64,000 nucleotides of DNA from NCBI RefSeq assembly GCF_015244745.1, contig NZ_JABCQI010000001.1, forward strand, positions 496,001 through 560,000, given 5' to 3'. A program made the translations under genes and the position numbers. This DNA is from Gluconobacter cadivus (GTDB lineage Bacteria > Pseudomonadota > Alphaproteobacteria > Acetobacterales > Acetobacteraceae). Shown piece by piece: positions 35,362-44,362 of this stretch (position 1 is its first letter; each line of letters opens with the position of its first letter). The notes under the pieces were generated by a model. The model had not been told where the DNA came from. It searched no databases and was given only the letters and a program-made list of their open reading frames with translations.

Positions 35362-36402
35362 TCAACCGCCGCTGGACAGATCGATTGCCGCCAGAACCCC
35401 GTCTTCTGTCCCGAAGACCAGCGCGCCACCCTGCGGCGTAAAGCCCAGCGACGTCACCTTGCCGCGCTTCGTATCCTGTCCCGAGCACAGCGGCAGCACG
35501 CGCTGGTCCCCTCCGCCGATTTCCGCCAGAACAACCGTCCCGTCCTCATAGCCCGCAGCGATGATGTCTTCCTTGGGATTGGGGCAGACCGCACTGACAA
35601 ACAGACCCGGCAGCCGGGCCAGTTCCGCCGGAGCCTTGCCCATCGGGCCACCACCCGTGAACGGCCACAGCACAATCGCATCGGCTCCCGCCGTCGCAAG
35701 CCAGCGCCCGTTACGCGTGAAGGCCATGGACTTCACCTGCTTGGGATAGCCGCTCATGCGCATGTTATGCCCGTCAGACAGGCGCCAGCCATGCAGATCG
35801 TTTTCCTGCATGGACGTCACGAGCGCCTCTCCGCCCGGATGGATGGCAATCGCGATATGGCTGCCCTTCCATTCGAACGGCCGCACGCTGTCGACCTTGG
35901 CCTGCACGAACCACATCGACACACCATTATAATGTGACGCCGCAATCCGCTTGCCCTTCGCATCGAACACGATGCCGGTCACGGTGGAGGGATGTTCCAG
36001 CACCTTGAGCGTCTGGTGGCCTTCCGCCGCACGGACCTCGATCTGCTTGCCGGACGAAAACGCCAGATGACCTGTCGTACTGGCCACACAGTCGATCCAG
36101 CGGCGCCCTTCGTGCAACACGTCCGTGCGCCCATCGGCAAAAGTCCGGACGAGCTTCCCGTCCTCACCGCCCGACAGGAACGAATCCGGCTCACAGCCCT
36201 GAGCCAGACATAACCCGCCGTCATGCACGGAGACGACCGTCCAGCTTTCCGCATCCCGCAGACGATCCCGCGGAATGAGAACAAGCTCCCCATCCACCGT
36301 CAGCGCCGCAAAGCTGCGCCCGTCGCGGGAGGAGACCACATGAACGATCGGGCTCTCGAACCGGCGCTCAGCACCCCGGTCCGCCAGAAGATCCTGCATC
36401 AT
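35362..36402 (-). CDS. WD40 repeat protein
   Basis: A 346-residue protein made of beta-propeller repeats with SxDGxL, WxxxDG and GxEDGTVVLAEI patterns and about six to seven WD-like units; no other domain. In alphaproteobacteria WD40 proteins of this kind sit beside COG0523 GTPases, and this one is translationally coupled to such a gene (ATGA overlap at 36399-36402). A scaffold or metal-related partner role for the GTPase is therefore a reasonable inference. No signal peptide, so cytoplasmic. Confidence 0.85.
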   Translation of the reverse strand: MMQDLLADRGAERRFESPIVHVVSSRDGRSFAALTVDGELVLIPRDRLRDAESWTVVSVHDGGLCLAQGCEPDSFLSGGEDGKLVRTFADGRTDVLHEGRRWIDCVASTTGHLAFSSGKQIEVRAAEGHQTLKVLEHPSTVTGIVFDAKGKRIAASHYNGVSMWFVQAKVDSVRPFEWKGSHIAIAIHPGGEALVTSMQENDLHGWRLSDGHNMRMSGYPKQVKSMAFTRNGRWLATAGADAIVLWPFTGGGPMGKAPAELARLPGLFVSAVCPNPKEDIIAAGYEDGTVVLAEIGGGDQRVLPLCSGQDTKRGKVTSLGFTPQGGALVFGTEDGVLAAIDLSSGG

Positions 36403-37397
36403 ACCGCAATGCAGCTTTCAAAGCCGCGCCGAAGCTGCGGGCGGTTCAGATTGCGCCCGATGAACACCAGACGGGACTCCCGGCTCTCCCCCTCGCGGAA
36501 CGGGCCGATGAAATCCCCATCTGCCATCATATGCACGGCCTGAAATGCAAAACGGTTCTGCTCGCCCTTGAAATGCAGAATGCCCTTGGCCCGCAGAATG
36601 TCCGCGCCCTGCTCCTGAAGGATCGCCCCGATCCATGCCTGAAAACGGGGCTGGTCGATCGGCTCCTTGATGCTCAGGGAAATGCTGGTGATGCCTTCCT
36701 CGTGGGAATGGTGATCGTTCTCCAGGAAGTCCGGCATCGTCTTGAGCGCGCGCGCCAGATCGAAGCCACCCTGATCCAGAATGTCCGTCAGCTTCACGCC
36801 GCCATGCTGCGCCTCATGGATCTGCGCCACGGCGTTGATCTTCTTCAGACGCGCCACGATGTCCTTGCGGCGCTCTTCATCCGCCAGATCGACCTTATTC
36901 AGCACGATCACATCCGCGAACGCGATCTGGTTGACGGCTTCGGGGCTTTCGTCCAGCGTTTCCATGACGTTGAATGCATCCACAACCGTCACAACCGCGT
37001 CCAGACGCGCCTTTTCGCGGAGGTTCTCGTCCACGAAGAATGTCTGCGCGACCGGGGCTGGATCGGCCAGTCCGGTCGTTTCGACGATGATGCCGTCAAA
37101 CCGGTTGCGACGCCGCAGCAGACTACCCAGAATGCGGATCAGATCTCCGCGCACCGTGCAGCAGATGCAGCCGTTGTTCATTTCGAACACTTCCTCGTCC
37201 GCATCCACCACGAGGTCGTTGTCGATCCCGAGTTCGCCGAACTCATTCACAACAACCGCATATTTGCGACCATGCTCGGCCGTCAGGATATGATTGAGAA
37301 GCGTCGTCTTGCCGGCGCCAAGAAAGCCGGTGAGAACCGTTACGGGAACGGTTCCGCTCCGTGTCGGCGTGACAGTCGTGTCAGGGGTGCTGGACAT
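36399..37397 (-). CDS. COG0523 (CobW/zinc chaperone) GTPase
   Basis: A 332-residue metallochaperone GTPase starting at ATG 37397. Walker A GFLGAGKTTLL, the metal-binding CxCC motif GCICCTVRGDL, ETTGLADPAPV and the NKVD specificity motif are complete; the C-terminal CobW_C domain (about 235-325) includes GILHFKGEQNRFAFQAVHMM. Such proteins insert or allocate zinc, cobalt or other metals. The His-rich stretch NDHHSHEEG before the C-terminal domain may bind metal. It precedes the WD40 gene in the same operon. Confidence 0.93.
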   Translation of the reverse strand: MSSTPDTTVTPTRSGTVPVTVLTGFLGAGKTTLLNHILTAEHGRKYAVVVNEFGELGIDNDLVVDADEEVFEMNNGCICCTVRGDLIRILGSLLRRRNRFDGIIVETTGLADPAPVAQTFFVDENLREKARLDAVVTVVDAFNVMETLDESPEAVNQIAFADVIVLNKVDLADEERRKDIVARLKKINAVAQIHEAQHGGVKLTDILDQGGFDLARALKTMPDFLENDHHSHEEGITSISLSIKEPIDQPRFQAWIGAILQEQGADILRAKGILHFKGEQNRFAFQAVHMMADGDFIGPFREGESRESRLVFIGRNLNRPQLRRGFESCIAV

Positions 37398-37416
37398 AAG
37401 GCCTCCGTAATCTGCC

Positions 37417-38709
37417 TTACGATATAGGCCGGACCCCGCCCGCTTGAAACCCGTTCCGTATCGGCAGGGCCCGATAGGCCAGCGCCAACCCCAGCAGCAG
37501 GAACCCCCAGCCACTCAGCGGCAGGTTCAGGAAGTCCGACGTCGAGGCGATGGGCCATTCCTGAATCAACACCGCCGCAAACAGACCGATCGCAATCGCA
37601 TGGCCATCCCGCCCCGGCCAGATCGCCTTCAGCCATGTCGCAATCATCAAGACGAACAGGATCAGCCCCGGTACTCCGGCATTGACCAGCGCCTGAAGAT
37701 AATGGTTGTGCGGATGCTGCACACACAGATCCAGCCACCCCCTCTCGGGCACGGCCTCCGACAGTCCTGGCAGGCCATGAAAGGTGGACGGGTCTGAGCA
37801 GAAATGCCGGTAGGCGTCATAGCCTTGCCCGATCCAAGGGTGCGCCTGCGCCATCACGACCGCATGGGTGTAGATTTCCCCATAAGGCGACTGACCGAAA
37901 TGCGTGAGCTGCTGCCGCGCCAATGTCACGAGATGAAAGAAGCTCCTGGGTGAAAACACCCGCGCCACCAGCACCAGAACCGGCAGCATCGCCGCCGCCG
38001 CCAGCGCGGCCGGACGCATGGGCCGATAAAGTAGCGCACACACCCCGATCCCCAGAAGCGAGAGCACAAGCGGCATCCTTTGCCCCGCCAGCACCATGAT
38101 CCCAACGGCCAGAATTGTGGCGGCACACAGCCCAAGCGTTCGCATCAGACGACTGCCCGCCTTTTCCGCCACCGCACATCCCACCATCAACAGCGGCAAG
38201 ATCAGTCGGGACAATGGTGCAGCAGCGCGAGGGTGCTCGTACGGCCCCGTCAGCGTTCCGTCATGAAATCGCGGAATCCCGAACAGATTGCGCCCGAACA
38301 CGGCCTGAACCATCATCTGAACGGCAATATAAACCCCGCACGCACAGGTCAGCCACAGCACACGTCTGCGCCAGATCGCATCCCGGAGCAGCCAGCAGCC
38401 CAACGCAGCCGCTGCAAGCGGAAAACGGATCGCCAGAAGCGCCTGACCCAGCGCCCCATGTCCCGGCGATACCCACAGCGTGCACAGAACCTGCCAACTC
38501 CACCAGCAGAACGTGGCGACAACCCAAGGTTCCCGGAGCCAGTCCCATCCCCCCTCACGCCGCCCGATCAGCGAAGAATGGAGCAGCAGCAGAACAGCCA
38601 GAAGATCAAGATCGGCCTCACCTGCCACGCGCACATGCGTCAGGGCCAGAGGCAGAACCAGGGCAGCCCATCGGCCGATCCGGGTCACAGTGGAAGGAGA
38701 GAAGCGCAT
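37417..38709 (-). CDS. O-antigen ligase-like membrane protein
   Basis: A 430-residue polytopic membrane protein starting at ATG 38709. Family signs: about ten to twelve helices and a large periplasmic loop holding AHPWIGQGYDAYRHF and VQHPHNHYLQALVNAGVPGLILF, the HPHNxYLQ motif of WaaL/Wzy-type proteins, plus GTLTGPYEHPRAAAPLSRLI. It may ligate or polymerise a surface glycan. The neighbouring GT4 genes support a polysaccharide function. Ligase and Wzy polymerase cannot be told apart from sequence. Convergent with no gene; the COG0523 GTPase starts 19 bases past its stop on the same strand. Confidence 0.87.
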   Translation of the reverse strand: MRFSPSTVTRIGRWAALVLPLALTHVRVAGEADLDLLAVLLLLHSSLIGRREGGWDWLREPWVVATFCWWSWQVLCTLWVSPGHGALGQALLAIRFPLAAAALGCWLLRDAIWRRRVLWLTCACGVYIAVQMMVQAVFGRNLFGIPRFHDGTLTGPYEHPRAAAPLSRLILPLLMVGCAVAEKAGSRLMRTLGLCAATILAVGIMVLAGQRMPLVLSLLGIGVCALLYRPMRPAALAAAAMLPVLVLVARVFSPRSFFHLVTLARQQLTHFGQSPYGEIYTHAVVMAQAHPWIGQGYDAYRHFCSDPSTFHGLPGLSEAVPERGWLDLCVQHPHNHYLQALVNAGVPGLILFVLMIATWLKAIWPGRDGHAIAIGLFAAVLIQEWPIASTSDFLNLPLSGWGFLLLGLALAYRALPIRNGFQAGGVRPIS

Positions 38710-38799
38710 CTTAAGTGGATGGAAGGTTTCGGCTTCGCATGCAACCACTTACAGTCCGAAGCGCTTTTTCGTTACTGTCTATTTCGAGTGGAGACAATC

Positions 38800-39798
38800 A
38801 TGGCATCCGACACCATCCTCATCCCCGGCATCGACACGCCCCTTTCCCGCGTCGCTCTTGGCACATGGGCCATCGGCGGCTGGATGTGGGGCGGCCCCGA
38901 CGATGACAATGGCGTCCGCACCATTCATGCGGCCCTCGACGAAGGGATCAACCTGATCGACACGGCCCCGGTCTATGGTTTTGGCCATTCGGAAGAAGTC
39001 GTCGGTCGCGCCCTCGCCGAAAAGCCGAACAAGGCCCACATCGCCACCAAACTCGGTCTGCACTGGGCTGGCGAAGACGAAAAGAACATGAAGGTCTTCC
39101 GGGACTCCCGCCCGGCGCGCATCCGCAAAGAGGTCGAGGACTCGCTGCGTCGCCTGCGTGTCGAAACAATCGATCTCGAACAGATCCACTGGCCTGATGA
39201 CAAGACCCCCATCGACGAAAGCGCCCGCGAACTCCAGAAGCTCCATCAGGAAGGCAAGATCCGCGCCCTTGGCGTCAGCAATTTCTCGCCCGAACAGATG
39301 GATATTTTCCGCGAAGTCGCCCCGATCGCCACGATCCAGCCACCGCTGAATCTGTTCGAACGGACGATCGAAAAGGACATCCTGCCGTATGCCGAAAAGC
39401 ACAATGCCGTCATTCTGGCTTACGGCGCCCTGTGTCGTGGCCTGCTGACTGGCAAGATGAGCCACGACACGACCTTCCCCAAGGATGATCTGCGCTCAAA
39501 CGATCCGAAATTTCAGAAGCCGAACTTCGAGAACTATCTCGCAGCCGTCGAAGACTTCAAAAAACTCGCCGAAAAACGCGGCAAATCGACCATGGCCTTT
39601 GCTGTCCGCTGGGTTCTCGATCAGGGGCCGGTCATCGCCCTGTGGGGTGCCCGCAAGCCTGAACAGGTCTCAGGTGTAAAGGACGTTTTCGGCTGGACCC
39701 TGACGGACGAAGAAAAGAAAGCCGTGGACGACATTCTGGCGCGCCATGTGCCGAACGCCATCGACCCGACATTTATGGCCCCGCCCCAGCGGGACTAA
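38800..39798 (+). CDS. Aldo/keto reductase, AKR11B-like
   Basis: A 332-residue NADPH-dependent TIM-barrel reductase. The ATG at 38800 starts MASDTILIPGIDTPLSRVAL. Catalytic tetrad regions are LIDTAPVYGFGHS (Asp, Tyr), HIATKLGLHW (Lys) and LEQIHWPDDK (His); the NADPH pocket GARKPEQVSG is intact. From memory it closely resembles the crystallised Gluconobacter AKR11B4, which reduces short aldehydes and ketones such as L-glyceraldehyde and oxidises glycerol; this identity needs an alignment. It is divergent from the O-antigen ligase gene with 90 bases between. Confidence 0.92.
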   Translation: MASDTILIPGIDTPLSRVALGTWAIGGWMWGGPDDDNGVRTIHAALDEGINLIDTAPVYGFGHSEEVVGRALAEKPNKAHIATKLGLHWAGEDEKNMKVFRDSRPARIRKEVEDSLRRLRVETIDLEQIHWPDDKTPIDESARELQKLHQEGKIRALGVSNFSPEQMDIFREVAPIATIQPPLNLFERTIEKDILPYAEKHNAVILAYGALCRGLLTGKMSHDTTFPKDDLRSNDPKFQKPNFENYLAAVEDFKKLAEKRGKSTMAFAVRWVLDQGPVIALWGARKPEQVSGVKDVFGWTLTDEEKKAVDDILARHVPNAIDPTFMAPPQRD

Positions 39799-39803
39799 TT
39801 CTC

Positions 39804-40949
39804 TCAGGACTGCGGCTTCCGCCGGGCAAACGCAATCGCCGCATGCCGCAGTTCTTCCACGCGACTGCGGGCCGCCCCAACATCGAACAGGGTCGCCCGT
39901 TCCCGCCCTTTTACACCCAGCCTGACCCTCAGACCGTCATCGTCCATCAGACGGCTCAGGGTTTGCTCCAGTTCGCCGGGGGCGTCCGGTGCCGCCAACA
40001 GCGCCGCGTCTCCGACCAGATCCGACAACGCGCCCACAGGAGACGCCACAACCGCCGCGCCACATCCCATGGCTTCCAGCGCGGTCATGCCAAATGGCTC
40101 CTGCCAGCGGCTTGGCACCACAACGATTGCCGCCTCCGCCATCACGGCCAGAACAGCCTCATGAGGCCGATACCCTGTCATCACGATCCCGGCAGCAGCC
40201 GCAAGAGGCCGAAGCTGCTTCAGATAAGGCGTTTCGGGAGAGTCCGGCCCGAACCGATCCGCTCCCATGATAACAGCCCGCCACCCCGGATAACGCGCTC
40301 TGATCTGACCCCAGGCGCGGACAAACGCATCCACACCCTTGTCCGCCACGACCCGCCCGGCAAACAGGACCGTCTTCTGCCTGTCGTGTGAGACTGGCAG
40401 TGCGGACAGATCCAGACAGTTGGGCTGCACCTCAGTTCGGATCGGGCCGCAGCCTTCCCGGAAACGCTGGATGACCCAGTCCGAAACACCACAGACCAGC
40501 ACATGTCGCGCCAGATCCTCACGCTGTCGGACCGACCGCGCGCCCCTCATCCCGCAGGGATCATTGTGCAGAACCAGACGCACCGGCCCAAACCGCGCCA
40601 GAAACCGGGCCAGATCCGGCCGGTTGTGAATTTCCGTGAGCGCTGGCCGACACGACCGCATCATCGCCACACAGGCAAAACGCAAACGCCACCCATGCGA
40701 AAGAGGAACCCTTGGCACGATTAACGGTTGATAACGACCGCCGGGTAAAGGCACGCCCACCGCCACCCTTCCCGCGACGACATCTCCAGCGCCGGCAAGA
40801 CGGCTAACCAGCAGGGAAATTGCCCCCGCATGACCTGCTTCGTAACGCTCGCGCGGCGGAAGAATGGTCAGGACAGGGGCCTGAATCGTGTCAAATTCGG
40901 TCTCAGCAACATTTTGTTGCAGTTTGAGCGATTCCTGACTGTCCGACAT
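39804..40949 (-). CDS. GT4 family glycosyltransferase
   Basis: A 381-residue retaining GT-B enzyme. ATG 40949 is preferred over the TTG at 40973. The C-terminal half carries TVLFAGRVVADKGVDAFVRA and the donor-binding EX7E region in VPSRWQEPFGMTALEAMGCGAAVVAS, so it should transfer a sugar from a nucleotide donor to a lipid-linked or polymer acceptor at the cytoplasmic face. Substrates unknown. It belongs to the local polysaccharide genes and is nearly head-to-head with the GGDEF-EAL gene, so their promoters overlap. Confidence 0.9.
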   Translation of the reverse strand: MSDSQESLKLQQNVAETEFDTIQAPVLTILPPRERYEAGHAGAISLLVSRLAGAGDVVAGRVAVGVPLPGGRYQPLIVPRVPLSHGWRLRFACVAMMRSCRPALTEIHNRPDLARFLARFGPVRLVLHNDPCGMRGARSVRQREDLARHVLVCGVSDWVIQRFREGCGPIRTEVQPNCLDLSALPVSHDRQKTVLFAGRVVADKGVDAFVRAWGQIRARYPGWRAVIMGADRFGPDSPETPYLKQLRPLAAAAGIVMTGYRPHEAVLAVMAEAAIVVVPSRWQEPFGMTALEAMGCGAAVVASPVGALSDLVGDAALLAAPDAPGELEQTLSRLMDDDGLRVRLGVKGRERATLFDVGAARSRVEELRHAAIAFARRKPQS

Positions 40950-40997
40950 TTCCAGTTTCTTAACAGAAGCCAAGGCATCTTACATCGAGATTAACGG

Positions 40998-42746
40998 ATG
41001 GAAATGATTGTGCGTATTTCCCAGAGAACAGGTCAGGAAGGAGAACGCCCCTGCGCGGACACACGCCTTCCGAGGACTGCGTCCCGGGAAAATATCAAAA
41101 CACTCTTTCCGATTCACCATCTCGCCGACGCCTCCAGCGAGGGATTGGCCATTCTGTATCAGGGCCGGATCATTGAGGCCAACAGATCTCTCCTTTCCTG
41201 CCTCGGGACCGACCTCCAGAATTTCCCCCCGCTCGAAGAGATCCTTCCCGCCGCTCTAAAAGCCCTGCCGGATAATCAGTACCATTCCGGCCTTCTTATG
41301 ACGCTGCAGAAAGAGGCTATTCCCGTCCAGTTCAGACTGACTCCCCTTCGCCGAAACGACAAAGACTGTCTGGCGCTGGCCGTCACATTCCTCAGGTCTC
41401 TTTCTCCCGCCACAGACATTCTGCCTCCGGACTCTGCCCCGGGCCTGTGCAGCAGGACAGAGTTCGAGAGACATCTCGAAGACTTCTTCCTCAAGCATGC
41501 AGTGCCGCAAGCCGCAGGTATTCTCCTGCACGTCAACATCAACCGTTTCCGCACCATCAACGAGCGTTACGGCACCAGAATCGCCAACGACCTTCTCGAA
41601 GCGATCGGACAACGCCTTCAGACATTCCTGAGTGATGACTGCATCGTTGCACGCTTCAGCAGCGACGAGTTCGGAGTTTTCTGCCCTTTCCCGTACGAAC
41701 AGCCCACTGAGGCCACACACTGGGCACAGATTACACGGGATATCTTTCACACCACACTGCCCGTGGATGGACACAGAATCCACATCACAGCCAGTATCGG
41801 CTGCTGCCTGATTCCATTTGATACATACCGCTTCGAGACGGCCTGCCATTATGCTGAACTTGCCCTGAGCGAAGCCCGTCGTCTTCAGTCGCCAGACTGG
41901 ATCAGCTTCAATCCTGTCATGCAGGCAAATGTCCAGCATCGCTGCGAAATGGAACATGACCTGCAACGGGCTCTCGAATCAAACGAGTTTTTTCTCGAAT
42001 TCCAGCCTCTGATCTGCCTTAAAACAAACAGAGTCGAATGCGTCGAAGCCCTGCTTCGCTGGCAACACCCGGTCAGGGGTGTGATTGCCCCGAACGAATT
42101 CATCCCGGTTGCGGAAGACTGCAACCTCATTGTCCCGATTGGCCGCTGGGTACTGCTCGAAGCCTGTGCTCAGGCAAGCAGACTGCCGGAGCATATCAGG
42201 ATCGCCGTCAATATTTCCGCAGTCCAGTTCGCGCATGACGACATGTATGCAGCCGTCATCCAGACGCTTTTTCAGACGGGTCTCGCTGCGGAAAGGCTCG
42301 AACTCGAACTGACGGAAAGCATATTTCTGGACGCTGTACAGCGCAATCTGGAAACCATGGGCAAAATCCGCGCTCTGGGCGTCAAGATTGTCATGGACGA
42401 TTTTGGTATCGGATTTTCAAGTCTCAATTATCTGCGTAGCTTTCCGTTTGACCGGATCAAGATCGATCGTTCCTTCATCCGAGACATGTTGAACGATCCA
42501 CAGGCCCAGAGCATCGTCAGCGCCATCATGACGCTGGGACATGCCATGTCGATGGAAGTTATCGCCGAGGGTGTAGAAACCGCCGCACAACTCGACATGC
42601 TGCGTCATACATCCTGCACGACGGCACAGGGCTTCCTGATGGGCCGACCTGCTCCTCTCGCAGATCTGTCAGCCTGTCCGGGGATGACCGATACGACCGT
42701 CATACCTCAGAAAAATGCCAGAATCTCCAGAGATCACCTATCCTGA
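40998..42746 (+). CDS. GGDEF-EAL protein with degenerate GGDEF, intact EAL
   Basis: A 582-residue c-di-GMP protein. A PAS-like region (about 45-135) is followed by a GGDEF domain (about 150-310) whose active-site loop is SSDEF (ARFSSDEFGVF) rather than GGDEF, and an EAL domain (about 325-570) with all key residues: VEALLRWQHP, ELTES, DDFGIGFSSLNYL, KIDRSFI and EGVE. It should be mainly a phosphodiesterase with a GTP-sensing or inactive GGDEF part, a known arrangement. c-di-GMP controls polysaccharide and motility in acetic acid bacteria, and it sits among glycan genes. No membrane helix seen. Confidence 0.93.
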   Translation: MEMIVRISQRTGQEGERPCADTRLPRTASRENIKTLFPIHHLADASSEGLAILYQGRIIEANRSLLSCLGTDLQNFPPLEEILPAALKALPDNQYHSGLLMTLQKEAIPVQFRLTPLRRNDKDCLALAVTFLRSLSPATDILPPDSAPGLCSRTEFERHLEDFFLKHAVPQAAGILLHVNINRFRTINERYGTRIANDLLEAIGQRLQTFLSDDCIVARFSSDEFGVFCPFPYEQPTEATHWAQITRDIFHTTLPVDGHRIHITASIGCCLIPFDTYRFETACHYAELALSEARRLQSPDWISFNPVMQANVQHRCEMEHDLQRALESNEFFLEFQPLICLKTNRVECVEALLRWQHPVRGVIAPNEFIPVAEDCNLIVPIGRWVLLEACAQASRLPEHIRIAVNISAVQFAHDDMYAAVIQTLFQTGLAAERLELELTESIFLDAVQRNLETMGKIRALGVKIVMDDFGIGFSSLNYLRSFPFDRIKIDRSFIRDMLNDPQAQSIVSAIMTLGHAMSMEVIAEGVETAAQLDMLRHTSCTTAQGFLMGRPAPLADLSACPGMTDTTVIPQKNARISRDHLS

Positions 42747-42934
42747 CACGTTCCGGATTTACGTTCGTCAGCCAGACGCTCTCTCCTGACAACACGACGG
42801 GTCTCACGCAACAGCCGATATTTTTCCACCGCGCTCAGGCAAACCCTCTCCTCAGGGTCACGGCATCCGGACTGCTGCGCCTTCGAGGAAATACGAGACG
42901 GGGAGGCCTGCGTGTTCCTGTAAGATGCCATCAT
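42734..42934 (-). CDS. Small basic hypothetical protein (uncertain)
   Basis: A 66-residue frame from ATG 42934 preceded by GGAAAG. It is rich in Arg and Glu and contains a helical stretch SAVEKYRLLRETRRVVRRERLADERK. It fills the gap after the GGDEF-EAL gene and overlaps its 3' end by 13 bases. It could be a small regulatory protein or an unexpressed frame; no family is recognised. Confidence 0.33.
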   Translation of the reverse strand: MMASYRNTQASPSRISSKAQQSGCRDPEERVCLSAVEKYRLLRETRRVVRRERLADERKSGTCQDR

Positions 42935-42970
42935 CTTTCCAATCAGACTATTTGATACGAATTGTAACTT

Positions 42971-44206
42971 TCACCTTACAGACTGTCGAGGACTTTCCGG
43001 AAACTCATTCTCACACAATGACCTGCCCATTTCTGGAAACAGATCGGACAGTTTGTCAGGTCCCACCATGATCCCTCGAAGGCCTGCCGCACATGCAGCC
43101 TGCATGTCGGTCGGCTGGTCTCCAAACAGGACGCAACGCGCAGGATCCAGTTCCCATCGTTGCAACAGATCAAGGATCATACCGGGCGACGGTTTGCGGT
43201 CCACGCTATGCCCTCGATAACGTTCGACTTCGGCCTCTGGGTGCATGGGGCAGTACCGCCAGTCATCCACAGTCCCGCCATGCTCGCGGATGCTGTCGAT
43301 AACCCAGTCCATAAGAACCATAAGGTCGGCTTCGGAATAGAACCCCCGTGCAATCCCGGACTGGTTGGTCACGATAAAAACGTGATGGCCACTTTCGGTC
43401 ATTCTGGCGATGGCCTCGCGAACACCGGGCTCCCATTCGAACCGTTCGCGCGTTCCGACCCATCCAAAGTCCCGGTTAATGACGCCGTCACGATCCAGAA
43501 AAACGGCCGGACGGCGCAAATTCAGCGACATCTCCTGCAGCGTCTTTTCCAACCTGCTGTCATTCGCACAATCGTAAAAATCCCCTGTCAGCGAGAGACC
43601 CCGGAGCGTTCCATTTTCCGCCAACTTTGGAAGCACGTCTTGCTCCAAAGAGCAGGTCTCCGACAGCATTTCACAGATCGAGACATCAAAAAGACAGAGG
43701 CCGGTCCTCACTAAAACTGACTTTTCCAAGTCGTCACGGTTCTGGTGAAACGACACAAGCCCGTTTGCACGCAAAAAGACTTCTGTCTGCTGCTCCGGCA
43801 AAGTGACCGGGCGCAACAGCATCCAGTGTCCATTCCGTGCGTGTGTCAGCAAACGCGCCAGATTGCAGGAAAACAATGTGTTTGCGGGACATATGAGGAA
43901 TTTTTCCCGCAGATGCGGTCGGGCATGACGAAGCGCCCCCCCGCTGCCCAGCCCGGGCGGTGCAACGCTTATGACGATTTTGGCGGGTCTGGGGAGGAAA
44001 GAACCAAGACTTTCAATAGCAGTCAAAGCGTCCTGCGAGCCCTGTGCAGTCAGAATTATGAACTCGTTGACACCAAAACGCTGCATTTCCCGCATAAGCC
44101 AAGCGAGAAACGGCCTATCTCCACGGGGCAAAAGCGACAGAGGCAAGGCGTGTGATACAGGATCCTCCAGCAGAATGACGCATTGACGAACCGTAACGCT
44201 GTTCAC
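42971..44206 (-). CDS. Nucleotidyltransferase-HAD phosphatase fusion (HddC-GmhB type)
   Basis: A 411-residue fusion. GTG 44206 is chosen because GGGGAG lies about eight bases upstream; the TTG at 44227 has none. Residues 1-225 resemble a sugar-1-phosphate nucleotidyltransferase (PLSLLPRGDRPFLAWLM, GLGSGGALRHARPHL), but the catalytic NGD is PANTLF. Residues about 232-395 are a HAD phosphatase like GmhB: AVFLDRDGVINRD with the nucleophile at 238, VTNQSGIARGFYS, YCPMHPEAEVE, DRKPSPGM and VLFGDQPTDM. The C-x-C of the GmhB zinc site is absent. A role in making GDP-heptose or a similar activated sugar fits the glycan context. Confidence 0.82.
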   Translation of the reverse strand: MNSVTVRQCVILLEDPVSHALPLSLLPRGDRPFLAWLMREMQRFGVNEFIILTAQGSQDALTAIESLGSFLPRPAKIVISVAPPGLGSGGALRHARPHLREKFLICPANTLFSCNLARLLTHARNGHWMLLRPVTLPEQQTEVFLRANGLVSFHQNRDDLEKSVLVRTGLCLFDVSICEMLSETCSLEQDVLPKLAENGTLRGLSLTGDFYDCANDSRLEKTLQEMSLNLRRPAVFLDRDGVINRDFGWVGTRERFEWEPGVREAIARMTESGHHVFIVTNQSGIARGFYSEADLMVLMDWVIDSIREHGGTVDDWRYCPMHPEAEVERYRGHSVDRKPSPGMILDLLQRWELDPARCVLFGDQPTDMQAACAAGLRGIMVGPDKLSDLFPEMGRSLCENEFPESPRQSVR

Positions 44207-44362
44207 AACAGAACTCCCCTGACCCAATCAATCCTGCGGAACGAAGGCTCTGCCTTGTCCCCGCTCCCCTTGCCCATCCGGTAGGGCTTACCTAAACTTT
44301 AACACTAATATCGTTTGACAGACCGGCATCCCTGTCGGCCGCCACAAAGCTAGTCCGGACAT

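Noticed and set aside
44315-44343. TTGACA at 44315-44320 as promoter for the first GT4
   Set aside because: No acceptable -10 element is found 16-18 bases downstream (GCCGCC there).
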